Below, piece by piece: positions 16,878 to 25,444 of a stretch of DNA of 55,701 nt. The number at the start of each line of letters is the position of its first letter. The first letter of the stretch is position 1. The notes beneath the pieces were generated by a model that was given only the letters and a program-made list of their open reading frames with translations, was not told the origin of the DNA and did not search any database. Made by a program: the position numbers and the translations under genes. The DNA comes from Acetobacterium fimetarium (lineage in GTDB: Bacteria > Bacillota > Clostridia > Eubacteriales > Eubacteriaceae). The stretch lies in assembly GCF_014284475.1 (NCBI RefSeq), contig NZ_WJBC01000020.1, positions 1 through 55,701 on the forward strand, given 5' to 3'.

Positions 16878-17541
16878 AACCGCGTCCCCTGACCGTTTGA
16901 ATGCGTTTTTCATCATAATCACGGTCGATTTTATCCCGCAGGTATTTGATGTAGACATCCACAATATTGTCGCCGCCCTCATAATCAAAGCCCCAGACAT
17001 TGTCAAGAATCTGTTCCCGCGATTGAACCAGATCATGATTGAGGACAAGATAATATAGAAGGTCAAATTCGGTGCGGGAGAGTTCAATCTCCTGAGCTTG
17101 CCGTTTCACACTAAAACTAATCAAATCAATTTCGATGTCTTTAAAATCAATGTGGTTTTTGGCTGGGTGTTCGGGGGTACTTTTTCGGATATTGGCTTTG
17201 ATTCGGGCAAGGAGTTCATCAAAATTAAAAGGTTTGGTGACGTAATCGTCGGCGCCGAGTTCAAAACCTTTAACCACGTCTTTCGTTCCGTCTTGGGCGG
17301 TGACGAAAATAACGGGCAACTGACTGTTGCGGGATTTGATATACTGGAGCACCTCATATCCGGATGCTTCAGGAAGCATAATATCCAGGAGAACAAGGTC
17401 AAAGGCAGGGTGATCATTAAATGCTTCAATCCCTTCTCTGCCGGTAAAGGCTTTGGTTGTCACAAATCCGGCATGATTCAATTGCAGTTCAATGATCCGG
17501 GATATTTTTTTGTCATCTTCAACAATGAGTATTTCTTTCAT
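16864..17541 (-). CDS. OmpR/PhoB-family response regulator
   Basis: A 225-residue regulator: receiver domain (1-120) with acidic D9/D10, phospho-acceptor D53 in VLLDIMLP and K in TKPFNFDELLARI, then a winged-helix DNA-binding domain (about 130-225) ending in the family signature VWGFDYEGGDNIVDVYIKYL and VRGRGYVVR. It is first in a two-gene unit with the kinase at 15393-16877 and divergent from a second system at 17667. GGGAGGTTACC upstream of ATG 17541 is a good ribosome site. Confidence 0.94.
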   Translation of the reverse strand: MKEILIVEDDKKISRIIELQLNHAGFVTTKAFTGREGIEAFNDHPAFDLVLLDIMLPEASGYEVLQYIKSRNSQLPVIFVTAQDGTKDVVKGFELGADDYVTKPFNFDELLARIKANIRKSTPEHPAKNHIDFKDIEIDLISFSVKRQAQEIELSRTEFDLLYYLVLNHDLVQSREQILDNVWGFDYEGGDNIVDVYIKYLRDKIDRDYDEKRIQTVRGRGYVVR

Positions 17542-17666
17542 GGTAACCTCCCAATTTAAGTAGAATCATATCATATTTTTCAGTTTTTATATAGCTTTAA
17601 GATTTCACAATTATAATCATACTATATGACTTTTAATAAAATTCAGAACGAGGAAGGAGTCGTTTT

Positions 17667-18335
17667 ATGCGTATATTATTTGTAGAAGACGAAAAAAAGA
17701 TAACCGATGCACTCCAGGAATTATGTAAGATTCAAAACATTGATTGCGACATTGCAAATGATGGGGAAGAGGGGTTGTTGTTCGCGCTCAATCCCATTTA
17801 CGATGTGATTGTTCTGGATATCATGCTGCCGATAAAAAGCGGTATTGAAATTCTGCAGCAGATCAGAGATCAGGGCATTAATACCCCAGTTTTGATGCTG
17901 ACGGCAAAAGGAACCATTGATGATAAAGTGAAAGGTTTGGATATGGGAGCGGATGATTATTTAATCAAACCTTTTTCAGCAAAGGAACTTTTCGCGCGGA
18001 TTCGCGCCCTGGGTCGCCGTCCGGACCATGGTATCAAGGGCGAAACCATCGTTTTTGAAGATGTCAGCTTCAATACAAAAAAGAATATTCTACAAACGGT
18101 CAATAAAGAATTCAAACTTTCAGTTAAGGAAGCAAAAATTCTGGAAATGCTTTTAAAACGACCGAACCAGGTTTTTACCCGGGAACAGATTTTAGATCGG
18201 GTCTGGGGATTCGATAAAGAAGTGAATGAGAACAATATCGAAATCTATGTTCACAATCTGCGAAAAAAAATCATCGATACGCAAGTTAAGATTGACACGA
18301 TTCGAGGGGTTGGTTATACACTTGGGAAAAAATAA
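17667..18335 (+). CDS. OmpR/PhoB-family response regulator
   Basis: A 222-residue two-domain regulator with D51 in VIVLDIMLP as phosphorylation site, LIKPFSAKELFARI at the end of the receiver, and a C-terminal winged helix ending VWGFDKEVNENNIEIYVHNLRKK and RGVGYTLGK. The ribosome site is AGGAAGGAG. It is followed 18 bp later by its kinase. The 125-bp gap to the divergent leftward system must hold both promoters; it is AT-rich and I could not pick convincing -35 boxes. Confidence 0.94.
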   Translation: MRILFVEDEKKITDALQELCKIQNIDCDIANDGEEGLLFALNPIYDVIVLDIMLPIKSGIEILQQIRDQGINTPVLMLTAKGTIDDKVKGLDMGADDYLIKPFSAKELFARIRALGRRPDHGIKGETIVFEDVSFNTKKNILQTVNKEFKLSVKEAKILEMLLKRPNQVFTREQILDRVWGFDKEVNENNIEIYVHNLRKKIIDTQVKIDTIRGVGYTLGKK

Positions 18336-18353
18336 ATTGGGGTATGGAGACTC

Positions 18354-19649
18354 ATGTTTAAAGAAATAAAACGAAAAATTACCATGTTCAATACGCTTAT
18401 TCTGGTTATTTTCATGTTTGTATTTATCCTGCTACTGGGTTTTCTTGTAAAATGGAGTCTTAATCTTACCGGGGAAATGTATTTAACCAATGTTGGAAAA
18501 GAGATTATTCAAAACAATGGTGAATCTGATCCTTCACATATCACTTCGGTTGATTCTGTTCATGACAAAGTTGGCTATCAGTTTATTTTGTGGGACAGCA
18601 GCCGTACCGTAAAATCCATGAAGCTGGAAGACCGCAACTTGATCATGTTGGGTTATGAATGGATGATTCAGGGAAAGCAGGTATCCCAGTTCAGCATGAT
18701 GACTTCGGACAATATCGAATATCGCGTGTATACGTTGCCGTATTCGAATAATAATAATGATTATGTACTACAGGTCTTTCAGCAGATTACCACGGAACAG
18801 TCAATTATTACTTATATTATTTCGTTCCTGTTTTTGATCGGGATTGGTTCCATTGCCGTTTTAATCCCGATGAGCTATTTTCTGGCGGGAAAATCACTGC
18901 AGCCGATCAAGGAGACCTTTGAAGATCAAAAGAAGTTCATTGCCAATGCTTCCCATGAATTGAGAACCCCTCTTACCGTCATCCAGACGAATGTTGAGGT
19001 GCTGAAACTCAAGGAAGAGGAACAGATTAAAGACAACATGAAATGGCTCAACAATATCGGGAGCGAAAGCGAAACGATGGCTAAACTCATTTCAGATTTA
19101 TTGATCCTGGCGCAGGCGGAGAATCAGAGTTTGTCCATTGAGAAGGAGCTGTTTGATTTATCTTCGCTGTGCGAACAAATTGTTGTGCTGATGACTGAAC
19201 TGGCAAATGAAAAAGAAATTGAGTTGAGTGCAAATATTGGACCGGCGATTCAATATCGCGGCGATGAGGAAAAACTCAAACAGGCGATCCGGATCCTGGT
19301 GGATAATGCCATCAAATACACCCCCGAGGGCGGTAAAGTTCAATTGTGTCTGGTTCAGGGAAAGCGAAACATCGCCATCGAAGTCAAGGATACCGGGGTT
19401 GGACTGACCGAGGAAGAAAAGGCGAAAGTATTCAGTCGTTTCTATCGGGTCGACGATGCCCGCAATCGGGAAACTGGCGGCGTTGGACTGGGCTTGAATA
19501 TTGCCGATTATGTGGTCAAAAAACATGGCGGCAAAATAAAAATTGAATCAGTTCCCAATATGGGGAGCACGTTCTCGATTATTCTGCCGCGGGCAAATTT
19601 GAAATCGGAGACTAAAAAAAACAACAACCAAATGGATATGTTTTTATAA
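18354..19649 (+). CDS. Sensor histidine kinase
   Basis: A 431-residue kinase with TM1 about 12-34, a small external domain of about 115 residues, TM2 about 152-175, a short linker with no clear HAMP, HisKA with H201 in NASHELRTPLTV, and a HATPase (LVDNAIKYTPEGG, DTGVGL, GGVGLGLNI). Its architecture is close to small-sensor kinases of the CssS/ArlS class rather than PAS kinases. It pairs with the regulator at 17667-18335. A composite hairpin at 19660-19726 ends the unit. Confidence 0.93.
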   Translation: MFKEIKRKITMFNTLILVIFMFVFILLLGFLVKWSLNLTGEMYLTNVGKEIIQNNGESDPSHITSVDSVHDKVGYQFILWDSSRTVKSMKLEDRNLIMLGYEWMIQGKQVSQFSMMTSDNIEYRVYTLPYSNNNNDYVLQVFQQITTEQSIITYIISFLFLIGIGSIAVLIPMSYFLAGKSLQPIKETFEDQKKFIANASHELRTPLTVIQTNVEVLKLKEEEQIKDNMKWLNNIGSESETMAKLISDLLILAQAENQSLSIEKELFDLSSLCEQIVVLMTELANEKEIELSANIGPAIQYRGDEEKLKQAIRILVDNAIKYTPEGGKVQLCLVQGKRNIAIEVKDTGVGLTEEEKAKVFSRFYRVDDARNRETGGVGLGLNIADYVVKKHGGKIKIESVPNMGSTFSIILPRANLKSETKKNNNQMDMFL

Positions 19650-19659
19650 AAAAGTAAAG

Positions 19660-19726
19660 AAGTTCGAGCATCCGGCTGTTTTCGGTAAAACCAAAAACAG
19701 TCGTTTGATTGAACTTTTTTGCTGAA
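19660..19726 (+). terminator. Terminator after the second two-component system
   Basis: Outer stem AAGTTC/GAACTT and inner stem GGCTGTTTT/AAAACAGTC enclose a TAAAA loop, followed by TTTTTT. Confidence 0.7.
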
Positions 19727-19771
19727 ATTGATCGACTTTCGGTGCGTGGGACCGGTTCAAATAAAAGGTTG

Positions 19772-19805
19772 TTACTTTGCCAAAACAGTATGGTATAATA
19801 ATCGA
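19772..19805 (+). promoter_or_regulatory. Extended -10 promoter of the flippase-like gene
   Basis: TATGGTATAAT (TRTG-extended TATAAT at 19794-19799) lies within a 34-bp block that matches 30 of 34 positions of the promoter region upstream of the fumarase genes (21619-21652). The -35 region is poor, consistent with an extended -10 promoter. Confidence 0.7.
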
Positions 19806-19835
19806 GATCCGATAGAATGGGAGTAGATATGGACA

Positions 19836-20951
19836 ATGAATCAAAACGAGGATAAGAAAAAGAGCCGGTTTTCTAGATTCTGGAAGAAATATTCGAATGT
19901 GATTATTCTGCTTTTGATAGTTGGCGTGACAGTTGCCATTATTTTAACGCAGGTTGATCCGATCGAATTTCGTAATACGCTCGATCAAGCAAGAGGTGAA
20001 TTTTTGCTTTTGGGGATCGGTTGCATCATTGTTTATTGGCTTTTAGAGGCCTATATGTTATTAAAGCTCTTGCGACGGGAAAACCCCAAGGAAAAATTTT
20101 CATTTGCATTTACGCTGATGATGGTCGGTCAATATTACAATCTGCTTGATCCCAGTTCAAGCGGCGGGCAACCGATTCAGCTTTACGCGATGTCAAAAAA
20201 AAAATATGGTCTGGGAACGGGTACCGCCGTTCTCGTCCAGAAATATGCACTGTATCAGATTACGATTACCTGCCTGGCAATCACTTCGATTATTTTTTGC
20301 GTGACTGAACTCAATCAGAGTTTAGATGCGGCCAAGTGGCTTATTGTCATCGGCCTTGCTTTAAATATCGCTGCTGTTGTGCTGATTATTATTTTGGTCT
20401 TTAATCCAAATGCGGCAAAGGGTATTTTATCAGGATGTGTGAAAATCCTATTTAGACTGCATCTGCTGAAAAAACCGGAAAAGTATCATAAAAAAGTCGA
20501 TCATTTCGTTGGCGAATACAAGCTCGCCGTTGATGGACTGAAAAGTCAGAAAAAACAAACCGTTTATTTGTTTCTGATTTCTATCGTTCAGATGGTGGCT
20601 TTTTATTCAGTCAACCATTTTGTCTATCTGTCGCTGGGATTAAGCAGCATCAATGCAATAACACTCATTTCGCTGCAAGCGATCCTGTACGTAGCCGTGG
20701 CTTTTATCCCCACACCCGGTGCGGCGGGGGGGGCGGAAGCAGGGTTTTTATTGATATTCGGACCGATTTACGGAGCGGCTTATGCTCCGGTAGCGATGAT
20801 ACTGTGGCGAATGATCACCTTTTATTTTATTCTTGTATTTGGCGGCATTTATTTATCGATTCATTCCATCAAGATGGGCAAAGAGAAGGTAGCTGCTATC
20901 GAAGAAGAACTGTCAGAAGAGGTCGATTATCTGATTGAAGAAAAAAAGTGA
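19836..20951 (+). CDS. Lysylphosphatidylglycerol synthase-like / flippase-like membrane protein (YbhN/UPF0104 family)
   Basis: A 371-residue polytopic protein with a basic cytosolic N-terminus, TM1 at about 18-38 and around eight helices in total. Family hallmarks are GQYYNLLDPSSSGGQPIQ (about 97-114) and FIPTPGAAGGAEAGF in the C-terminal half. This is the AglD/YbhN family, equivalent to the flippase half of MprF. Members are thought to move lipids or lipid-linked molecules across the membrane. There is no catalytic lysyl-transfer domain, so it is not a complete MprF. GGGAG precedes ATG 19836. It is a single gene with its own promoter. Confidence 0.88.
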   Translation: MNQNEDKKKSRFSRFWKKYSNVIILLLIVGVTVAIILTQVDPIEFRNTLDQARGEFLLLGIGCIIVYWLLEAYMLLKLLRRENPKEKFSFAFTLMMVGQYYNLLDPSSSGGQPIQLYAMSKKKYGLGTGTAVLVQKYALYQITITCLAITSIIFCVTELNQSLDAAKWLIVIGLALNIAAVVLIIILVFNPNAAKGILSGCVKILFRLHLLKKPEKYHKKVDHFVGEYKLAVDGLKSQKKQTVYLFLISIVQMVAFYSVNHFVYLSLGLSSINAITLISLQAILYVAVAFIPTPGAAGGAEAGFLLIFGPIYGAAYAPVAMILWRMITFYFILVFGGIYLSIHSIKMGKEKVAAIEEELSEEVDYLIEEKK

Positions 20952-20972
20952 AAATAAGAATGCTGAATAATA

Positions 20973-21049
20973 GAGTTCAAATACAGGGCTGTTTTATGAT
21001 ACGGGGTGAGCCGGTTATAATTTAACTGCCGGGTAATTGAACTTTTATT
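20973..21049 (+). terminator. Possible long-stem terminator after the flippase-like gene
   Basis: AGTTCAA (20973-20979) pairs with TTGAACT (21036-21042), followed by TTTATTT. The interior holds a GCCGG/CCGG mini-stem. The long, loosely paired interior makes this only a candidate. A second small hairpin (GCGAAGCG/CGCTTTGC) follows before trmL. Confidence 0.35.
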
Positions 21050-21119
21050 TCGTGCTGGCGGCGAAGCGTAAGGTCGCTTTGCAAAGGCCTGAAAGATGTT
21101 AAAAAAGAAAGGGTTATCA

Positions 21120-21584
21120 ATGAACATTGTACTTTATCAACCTGAAATACCACAAAATACCGGAAACATTTCAAGAACCTGTGCTTTAACGGAGACGACG
21201 CTTCATCTGATCAAACCGCTTGGTTTCTCGCTGGATGAAAAGCATCTCAAACGGGCGGGTCTGGACTATTGGGATCTGCTGGATCTGCATATCTATGAAT
21301 CGTTCGATGATTTTATCAAAAAGAACCCGGAGGCACAAATCTATTTACTGACAACCAAGGCCGAAAGCTACTATGATGCCATCGCTTATGATGAAAATGC
21401 CTATCTCATGTTTGGCAAAGAAACGGCTGGATTACCGGCTGAAATTCATGACGCGTATCCGGAAAATCGGTTTCGAATACCCATGAAAAACCATGCCAAA
21501 GCACGCTCGCTTAATCTTTCCAATGCCGTCAGTATTGTCCTTTTTGAAGCATTGAGACAACATCAATTCAAAGGGCTCATTTAA
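21120..21584 (+). CDS. trmL: tRNA (cytidine(34)-2'-O)-methyltransferase
   Basis: A SPOUT-class methyltransferase of 154 residues that 2'-O-methylates the wobble base of tRNA-Leu species. It matches the TrmL subfamily end to end: N-terminal NIVLYQPEIPQNTGNISRTC, central LMFGKETAGLP (the knot and SAM loop) and C-terminal RSLNLSNAVSIVLFEALRQ. Start ATG 21120 is preferred over ATG 21096 because AAGAAAGGG lies just before it and homologues begin MNIVLY. Confidence 0.95.
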   Translation: MNIVLYQPEIPQNTGNISRTCALTETTLHLIKPLGFSLDEKHLKRAGLDYWDLLDLHIYESFDDFIKKNPEAQIYLLTTKAESYYDAIAYDENAYLMFGKETAGLPAEIHDAYPENRFRIPMKNHAKARSLNLSNAVSIVLFEALRQHQFKGLI

Positions 21585-21618
21585 CGATGAAAATTTATGA
21601 AAATAATTGAAAATCGCA

Positions 21619-21652
21619 TTACTTTACACAAACAGTATGGTATAATAATTGA
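21619..21652 (+). promoter_or_regulatory. Extended -10 promoter of the fumarase operon
   Basis: TATGGTATAAT with TATAAT at 21641-21646. The 18 bp ACAGTATGGTATAATAAT are identical to the promoter at 19772-19805, and identity continues upstream to a shared TTACTTT. Confidence 0.7.
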
Positions 21653-21702
21653 TAATAAAAAAATTGAAATGATATAAAGTGACCATAGTCAAGGAGAATT
21701 TA

Positions 21703-22545
21703 GTGAAAACAATTCATGTTCAGAAGATCATTGATACTGTTGCTGAAATGTGTATTGAAGCCAATACGTTTTTATCGGAAGATATGCTTGAAGGCTTGCG
21801 TGCGGCAGAATCATCAGAAGAATCTGAAAACGGTAAAGAGATTCTTGAAACAATGTTGGACAATTTTGAAGTGGCCAAAAGTAAAGGGATTCCCATTTGC
21901 CAGGATACCGGAATGGTTGTCATGTTTGTGTCTTTCGGACAGGATTTGATGATTGCAGGCGGTATTCTGGAAGAGGCGCTGCAAGCTGGGGTGGCAAAAG
22001 GGTATGAAGAAGGATATCTTCGTAAATCCGTTGTTGCCGACCCGTTTATTCGAACAAATACAAACAACAACACCCCGGCGGTCATTCATTATAAAGTTGT
22101 GCCCGGCGATCAGTTGAAAATAAAAGTATTGCCGAAGGGGTTTGGCAGTGAAAACACCAGTGCCCTGAAAATGTTAAAACCATCGGATGGTATGGCTGGC
22201 GTCAAGGACTTTGTCATCAAGACCGTTGAATCCGGCAGCCCCAACGCTTGCGCTCCCATCGTTGTTGGGGTAGGTGTGGGTGGCACCATGGAAAAAGCTG
22301 CATTGATGGCCAAAGAGGCTCTGGGACGTCCTTTATGGGCTCATAACCCGCAGGAACACATTGCCGCTCTGGAAGACTATTTACTGGAAGCCTGTAATAG
22401 TTTGGGCATTGGCCCGATGGGTTTAGGCGGGGTTAATACCGTGCTCGGCGTCAATGTCGATGTTTACCCAACGCATATTGCCGGATTACCGGTAGCTGTT
22501 AATATTACGTGTTATGTCAACCGACATGTGGAAAGGGAGCTGTAA
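21703..22545 (+). CDS. Fumarate hydratase, alpha subunit (class I, iron-sulfur)
   Basis: The N-terminal catalytic half of a two-subunit class I fumarase/tartrate dehydratase (TtdA-like), interconverting fumarate and malate with a [4Fe-4S] cluster. Visible hallmarks are PICQDTGM (cluster cysteine), NTNNNTPAVIHY, GSENTSALKML, and GIGPMGLGG near the end. Start GTG 21703 follows AAGGAG at 6 nt; an in-frame GTG at 21679 lacks a site. The beta subunit follows after one base. In anaerobes this pair joins the branched TCA route between oxaloacetate and fumarate. Confidence 0.95.
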   Translation: MKTIHVQKIIDTVAEMCIEANTFLSEDMLEGLRAAESSEESENGKEILETMLDNFEVAKSKGIPICQDTGMVVMFVSFGQDLMIAGGILEEALQAGVAKGYEEGYLRKSVVADPFIRTNTNNNTPAVIHYKVVPGDQLKIKVLPKGFGSENTSALKMLKPSDGMAGVKDFVIKTVESGSPNACAPIVVGVGVGGTMEKAALMAKEALGRPLWAHNPQEHIAALEDYLLEACNSLGIGPMGLGGVNTVLGVNVDVYPTHIAGLPVAVNITCYVNRHVEREL

Positions 22546-22546
22546 G

Positions 22547-23110
22547 ATGGCGATTATCATGATAGAAACGCCCATGAGCAAATTGGCCCGCCAGAAGCTG
22601 AAAGCAGGAGATCACGTCCGAATATCAGGGATGCTCTATACGGCGCGCGATGCAGCACATAAAAGAATGATCGAAACGCTTGAAAGGGGTTTGCCGTTGC
22701 CGGTGGATTTCACCGATCAGTTTGTCTATTATGTGGGACCCTGTCCGGCAAAACCTGGAGAAATAATTGGTTCTGCCGGACCGACAACCAGTGGCCGGAT
22801 GGATGTTTATACGCCGGAGCTTCTGAAAAGAGGGCTGGGCGGGATGATCGGCAAAGGAAACCGGAGTGAACGGGTAATCAATAGCATGATCAACCATGGT
22901 GCCGTTTATTTTGGCTGTGTCGGTGGTGCCGGCGCACTGCTGCAGAACTGTATCAAATCAGTCGAAATTATCGCATACGAAGATCTCGGAACAGAAGCCA
23001 TCCGAAAAATTGAAGTGGAGAATTTTCCGGCGATTGTCGTAATCGATTCACAGGGAAATAATTTATATGAGACAGAAAGAAAAAAATATACAAAGAAATC
23101 TTGGATTTAA
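22547..23110 (+). CDS. Fumarate hydratase, beta subunit (class I, iron-sulfur)
   Basis: The C-terminal half of class I fumarase (TtdB-like, 187 aa), with GDHVRISGMLYTARDAAHKRM, YVGPCPAKPGEIIGSAGPTTSGRMD and GKGNRS, residues that form the substrate pocket with the alpha subunit. Start ATG 22547, one base after the alpha stop, is preceded by GGAAAGGGAG inside the alpha coding region, so the subunits are translationally coupled. A start at 22514 would overlap and is less likely. Confidence 0.95.
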   Translation: MAIIMIETPMSKLARQKLKAGDHVRISGMLYTARDAAHKRMIETLERGLPLPVDFTDQFVYYVGPCPAKPGEIIGSAGPTTSGRMDVYTPELLKRGLGGMIGKGNRSERVINSMINHGAVYFGCVGGAGALLQNCIKSVEIIAYEDLGTEAIRKIEVENFPAIVVIDSQGNNLYETERKKYTKKSWI

Positions 23111-23125
23111 GTAGGAGGAATAGAA

Positions 23126-24382
23126 ATGAAAAAAGCAGAAATGGTTATTCAAACATCATTGCGAAAGGGGGGGACAGATCCCATTTTCAAGATTGCCGGT
23201 CAAGCGAATATACAGATTAAAAAATGCGGACCGGAAGCGGTGATCAACTCAACGATCGGGGCACTGATGGATGACAACGGTGAGCTGGTTACGTTTAAGG
23301 CGGTATACGATACACTTAAAGCGTTACCGAATGCCTTGATCGCCAATTATGCCGGGCTGGCAGGACAACCGGATTATCTGGAAAAAGTCGTCGAAGCCTG
23401 CTTCCGGGATTGCAAACCGGAAGGTCATATTCGGGCGGTTGCAACGCCAGGCGGAACCGGCGCAGTCCGACATGCTTTTTGCAATTATACTGAGCTGGGT
23501 GATACCATTCTGATTACAGATTGGCACTGGGCGGCATATGAAACGATTGCGGACGATAACCACAGAAAAATTGCCACCTTCCCGCTTTACAATGAGGCCG
23601 GTACCTTCAATCTGGCGGGCTACAAAAAAAGCGTGCTGGAATTACTGGAAAAGCAAAAAAGAGTTTTAACAGTATTGAATACGCCGGCCCACAATCCGAC
23701 TGGTTATACGATTTCTGATGACGAATGGAAAGAAATAAAATCATTTATTACAGAAACAGCACAGGCGCAACCGAATTCAAAGATTATTCTATTGATTGAT
23801 CTGGCCTACATTGATTTTGCCGGTGAAGGTGATGATGCCCGACAATTCATGAAGATGATCACCGGAATGCCTCACAATGTACTGCCACTCTATGCTTTCA
23901 GCTGCTCTAAGAGTTATACGATGTATGGACTGAGAAACGGTGCAATCATCTGCGTGGCACCGACAGAAGAAATCGCCACTGAATTTGCCAATTCCTGCAC
24001 TTATTCCAACCGTGGAAACTGGTCAAATGGAACCCGCGGAGCCATGGAAACCATTACCAAAATTTACAGTAATGAAGAGCTTTTTAATCAGGCAATGGCG
24101 GAACAAAGCTTTTACAAAGCAATATTGAGAAAACGTGCCGCCGCCTTTGTTGAAGAAGCAGATAAAATCGGTCTGAAAATGGTTACCTATCGGGATGGAT
24201 TTTTCATCAGTCTGCCCTGTGATCATCCCAAAGAAATCAGCGACCTGCTGATGGAGAAAAACACATTTGTCGTTCCTTTGGGAAAAGGTCTTCGTTTTGC
24301 ACCATGTGCCGTATCGGAAGAGAAATGCCGTCGTGCACCACAGCTGATCTTACAGGCGATGAAAGAAGTTGGAGATTGTTAG
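23126..24382 (+). CDS. PLP-dependent aminotransferase, aspartate/aromatic (AspC/TyrB-like) class I
   Basis: A 418-residue fold-type I aminotransferase. Motifs follow the AspC/TyrB branch: ATPGGTGAVR (106-115), TDWHW (131-135), NTPAHNPTG (185-193, Asn190), LIDLAYIDFAG (223-233) and the Schiff-base lysine K262 in SCSKSYTMYGLR. It probably links oxaloacetate and aspartate or aromatic acids to glutamate. Sitting 15 bp after fumarase, it could complete fumarate-malate-oxaloacetate-aspartate flux, although malate dehydrogenase is absent here. AGGAGG precedes ATG 23126. The exact amino acid preference is not readable. Confidence 0.88.
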   Translation: MKKAEMVIQTSLRKGGTDPIFKIAGQANIQIKKCGPEAVINSTIGALMDDNGELVTFKAVYDTLKALPNALIANYAGLAGQPDYLEKVVEACFRDCKPEGHIRAVATPGGTGAVRHAFCNYTELGDTILITDWHWAAYETIADDNHRKIATFPLYNEAGTFNLAGYKKSVLELLEKQKRVLTVLNTPAHNPTGYTISDDEWKEIKSFITETAQAQPNSKIILLIDLAYIDFAGEGDDARQFMKMITGMPHNVLPLYAFSCSKSYTMYGLRNGAIICVAPTEEIATEFANSCTYSNRGNWSNGTRGAMETITKIYSNEELFNQAMAEQSFYKAILRKRAAAFVEEADKIGLKMVTYRDGFFISLPCDHPKEISDLLMEKNTFVVPLGKGLRFAPCAVSEEKCRRAPQLILQAMKEVGDC

Positions 24383-24419
24383 TTTCCGGATTCCTGTTTA
24401 AAAATTGAAAGGTGAAGAG

Positions 24420-25433
24420 ATGAAAGTTAAAATCGTTGATGTCGCTCGAGAAGCAAATGTTTCGGTCGCTACCGTGTCACGCGTTGTAAATAATATTCCT
24501 TTGGTAAATGAAGAAACAAAGGAACGGGTATTAGAAGCCATAAAAAAGACCGGTTATAAACCGAATGCGATTGCAAGAAGTTTAAAAATTCAAAAAACAA
24601 ATACCATGGGAATCATGATTCCAGATATCACCAATCCTTACTACACGGAGATTGTCCGTGGTGCGGAAGATGTCTGTGGGATTTACCATTATAATATTAT
24701 TCTCAGTAATACGGATTTCAATCCTGAAAAAGAAATGAAATCCCTGAACGCATTGGTTGAAAAACAATGCGATGGCATTATTTATGTTGGAAAAGATTTA
24801 AGTGAAGAAATGCAAAAAGAGCTGATTGATGCGCCAAGTGAAGTCGTCCTGGGGTGCATTCCCGACGACAGCGGCTTTCTCAGCGGGGTGCTGATCAATA
24901 ATGAGGCCGCCGCCTATGATCTGGCCAGTGAACTGATTAAAATGGGACATAAAAAGTTCCTGCTTTTCTTTGACGAGGTTGAAGAAGGCTATATTTATCA
25001 GGAACGAAAAAAAGGTTTCATGAAGGCTTTTACAGAGAATAATATTGAATTTGACGATAGCCGTATCCTCCAGGCAAAACTCAGTCTTTCAGGTGGGTAT
25101 ACCCTGATGGAGGAGGCCATCAATTCAGGCGTTGAATTTACCTGCGTCTGCTGCTTCAATGATCAAATCGCGCTTGGTGCAATTCGCAAAGCCGAGGAAA
25201 TGGGGAAAAAAGTACCGGAAGATATCAGTATCTGCGGTTTTAATAACTTCTGGATTTCCGAATGGACAAGACCTCAGATTACCACAGTTGCTCAGCCCAT
25301 GTATGACATTGGCGCCATTGCGATGCGGATGCTCATTAAATTATGTGAAAAAGATGGTGACCGGACAGTTAATAACGTTTACGTTCCTCATGAGGTTCTG
25401 ATTCGAGACTCGGTTGCGGCAATCAAGAAATAA
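24420..25433 (+). CDS. LacI/GalR family transcriptional regulator
   Basis: A 337-residue regulator with an N-terminal helix-turn-helix IVDVAREANVSVATVSRVVN (about 4-23), hinge helix PNAIARSLK, and a periplasmic-binding-protein-like effector domain (about 60-330) with IMIPDITNPYYTEIVRGAE. The effector is unknown and the family usually senses sugars or nucleosides. It lies inside an operon of fumarase, aminotransferase and lipoate ligase genes, 37 bp after the aminotransferase. It may therefore regulate this operon or act more globally like CcpA. Start ATG 24420 follows AAAGGTGAAG; an in-frame ATG at 24405 has no site. Confidence 0.93.
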   Translation: MKVKIVDVAREANVSVATVSRVVNNIPLVNEETKERVLEAIKKTGYKPNAIARSLKIQKTNTMGIMIPDITNPYYTEIVRGAEDVCGIYHYNIILSNTDFNPEKEMKSLNALVEKQCDGIIYVGKDLSEEMQKELIDAPSEVVLGCIPDDSGFLSGVLINNEAAAYDLASELIKMGHKKFLLFFDEVEEGYIYQERKKGFMKAFTENNIEFDDSRILQAKLSLSGGYTLMEEAINSGVEFTCVCCFNDQIALGAIRKAEEMGKKVPEDISICGFNNFWISEWTRPQITTVAQPMYDIGAIAMRMLIKLCEKDGDRTVNNVYVPHEVLIRDSVAAIKK

Positions 25434-25444
25434 GAAGGACTTTA

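Noticed and set aside
15393-19649. Four-gene single operon of two-component systems
   Set aside because: The two pairs are divergent and each has its own ribosome sites; they are separate units.
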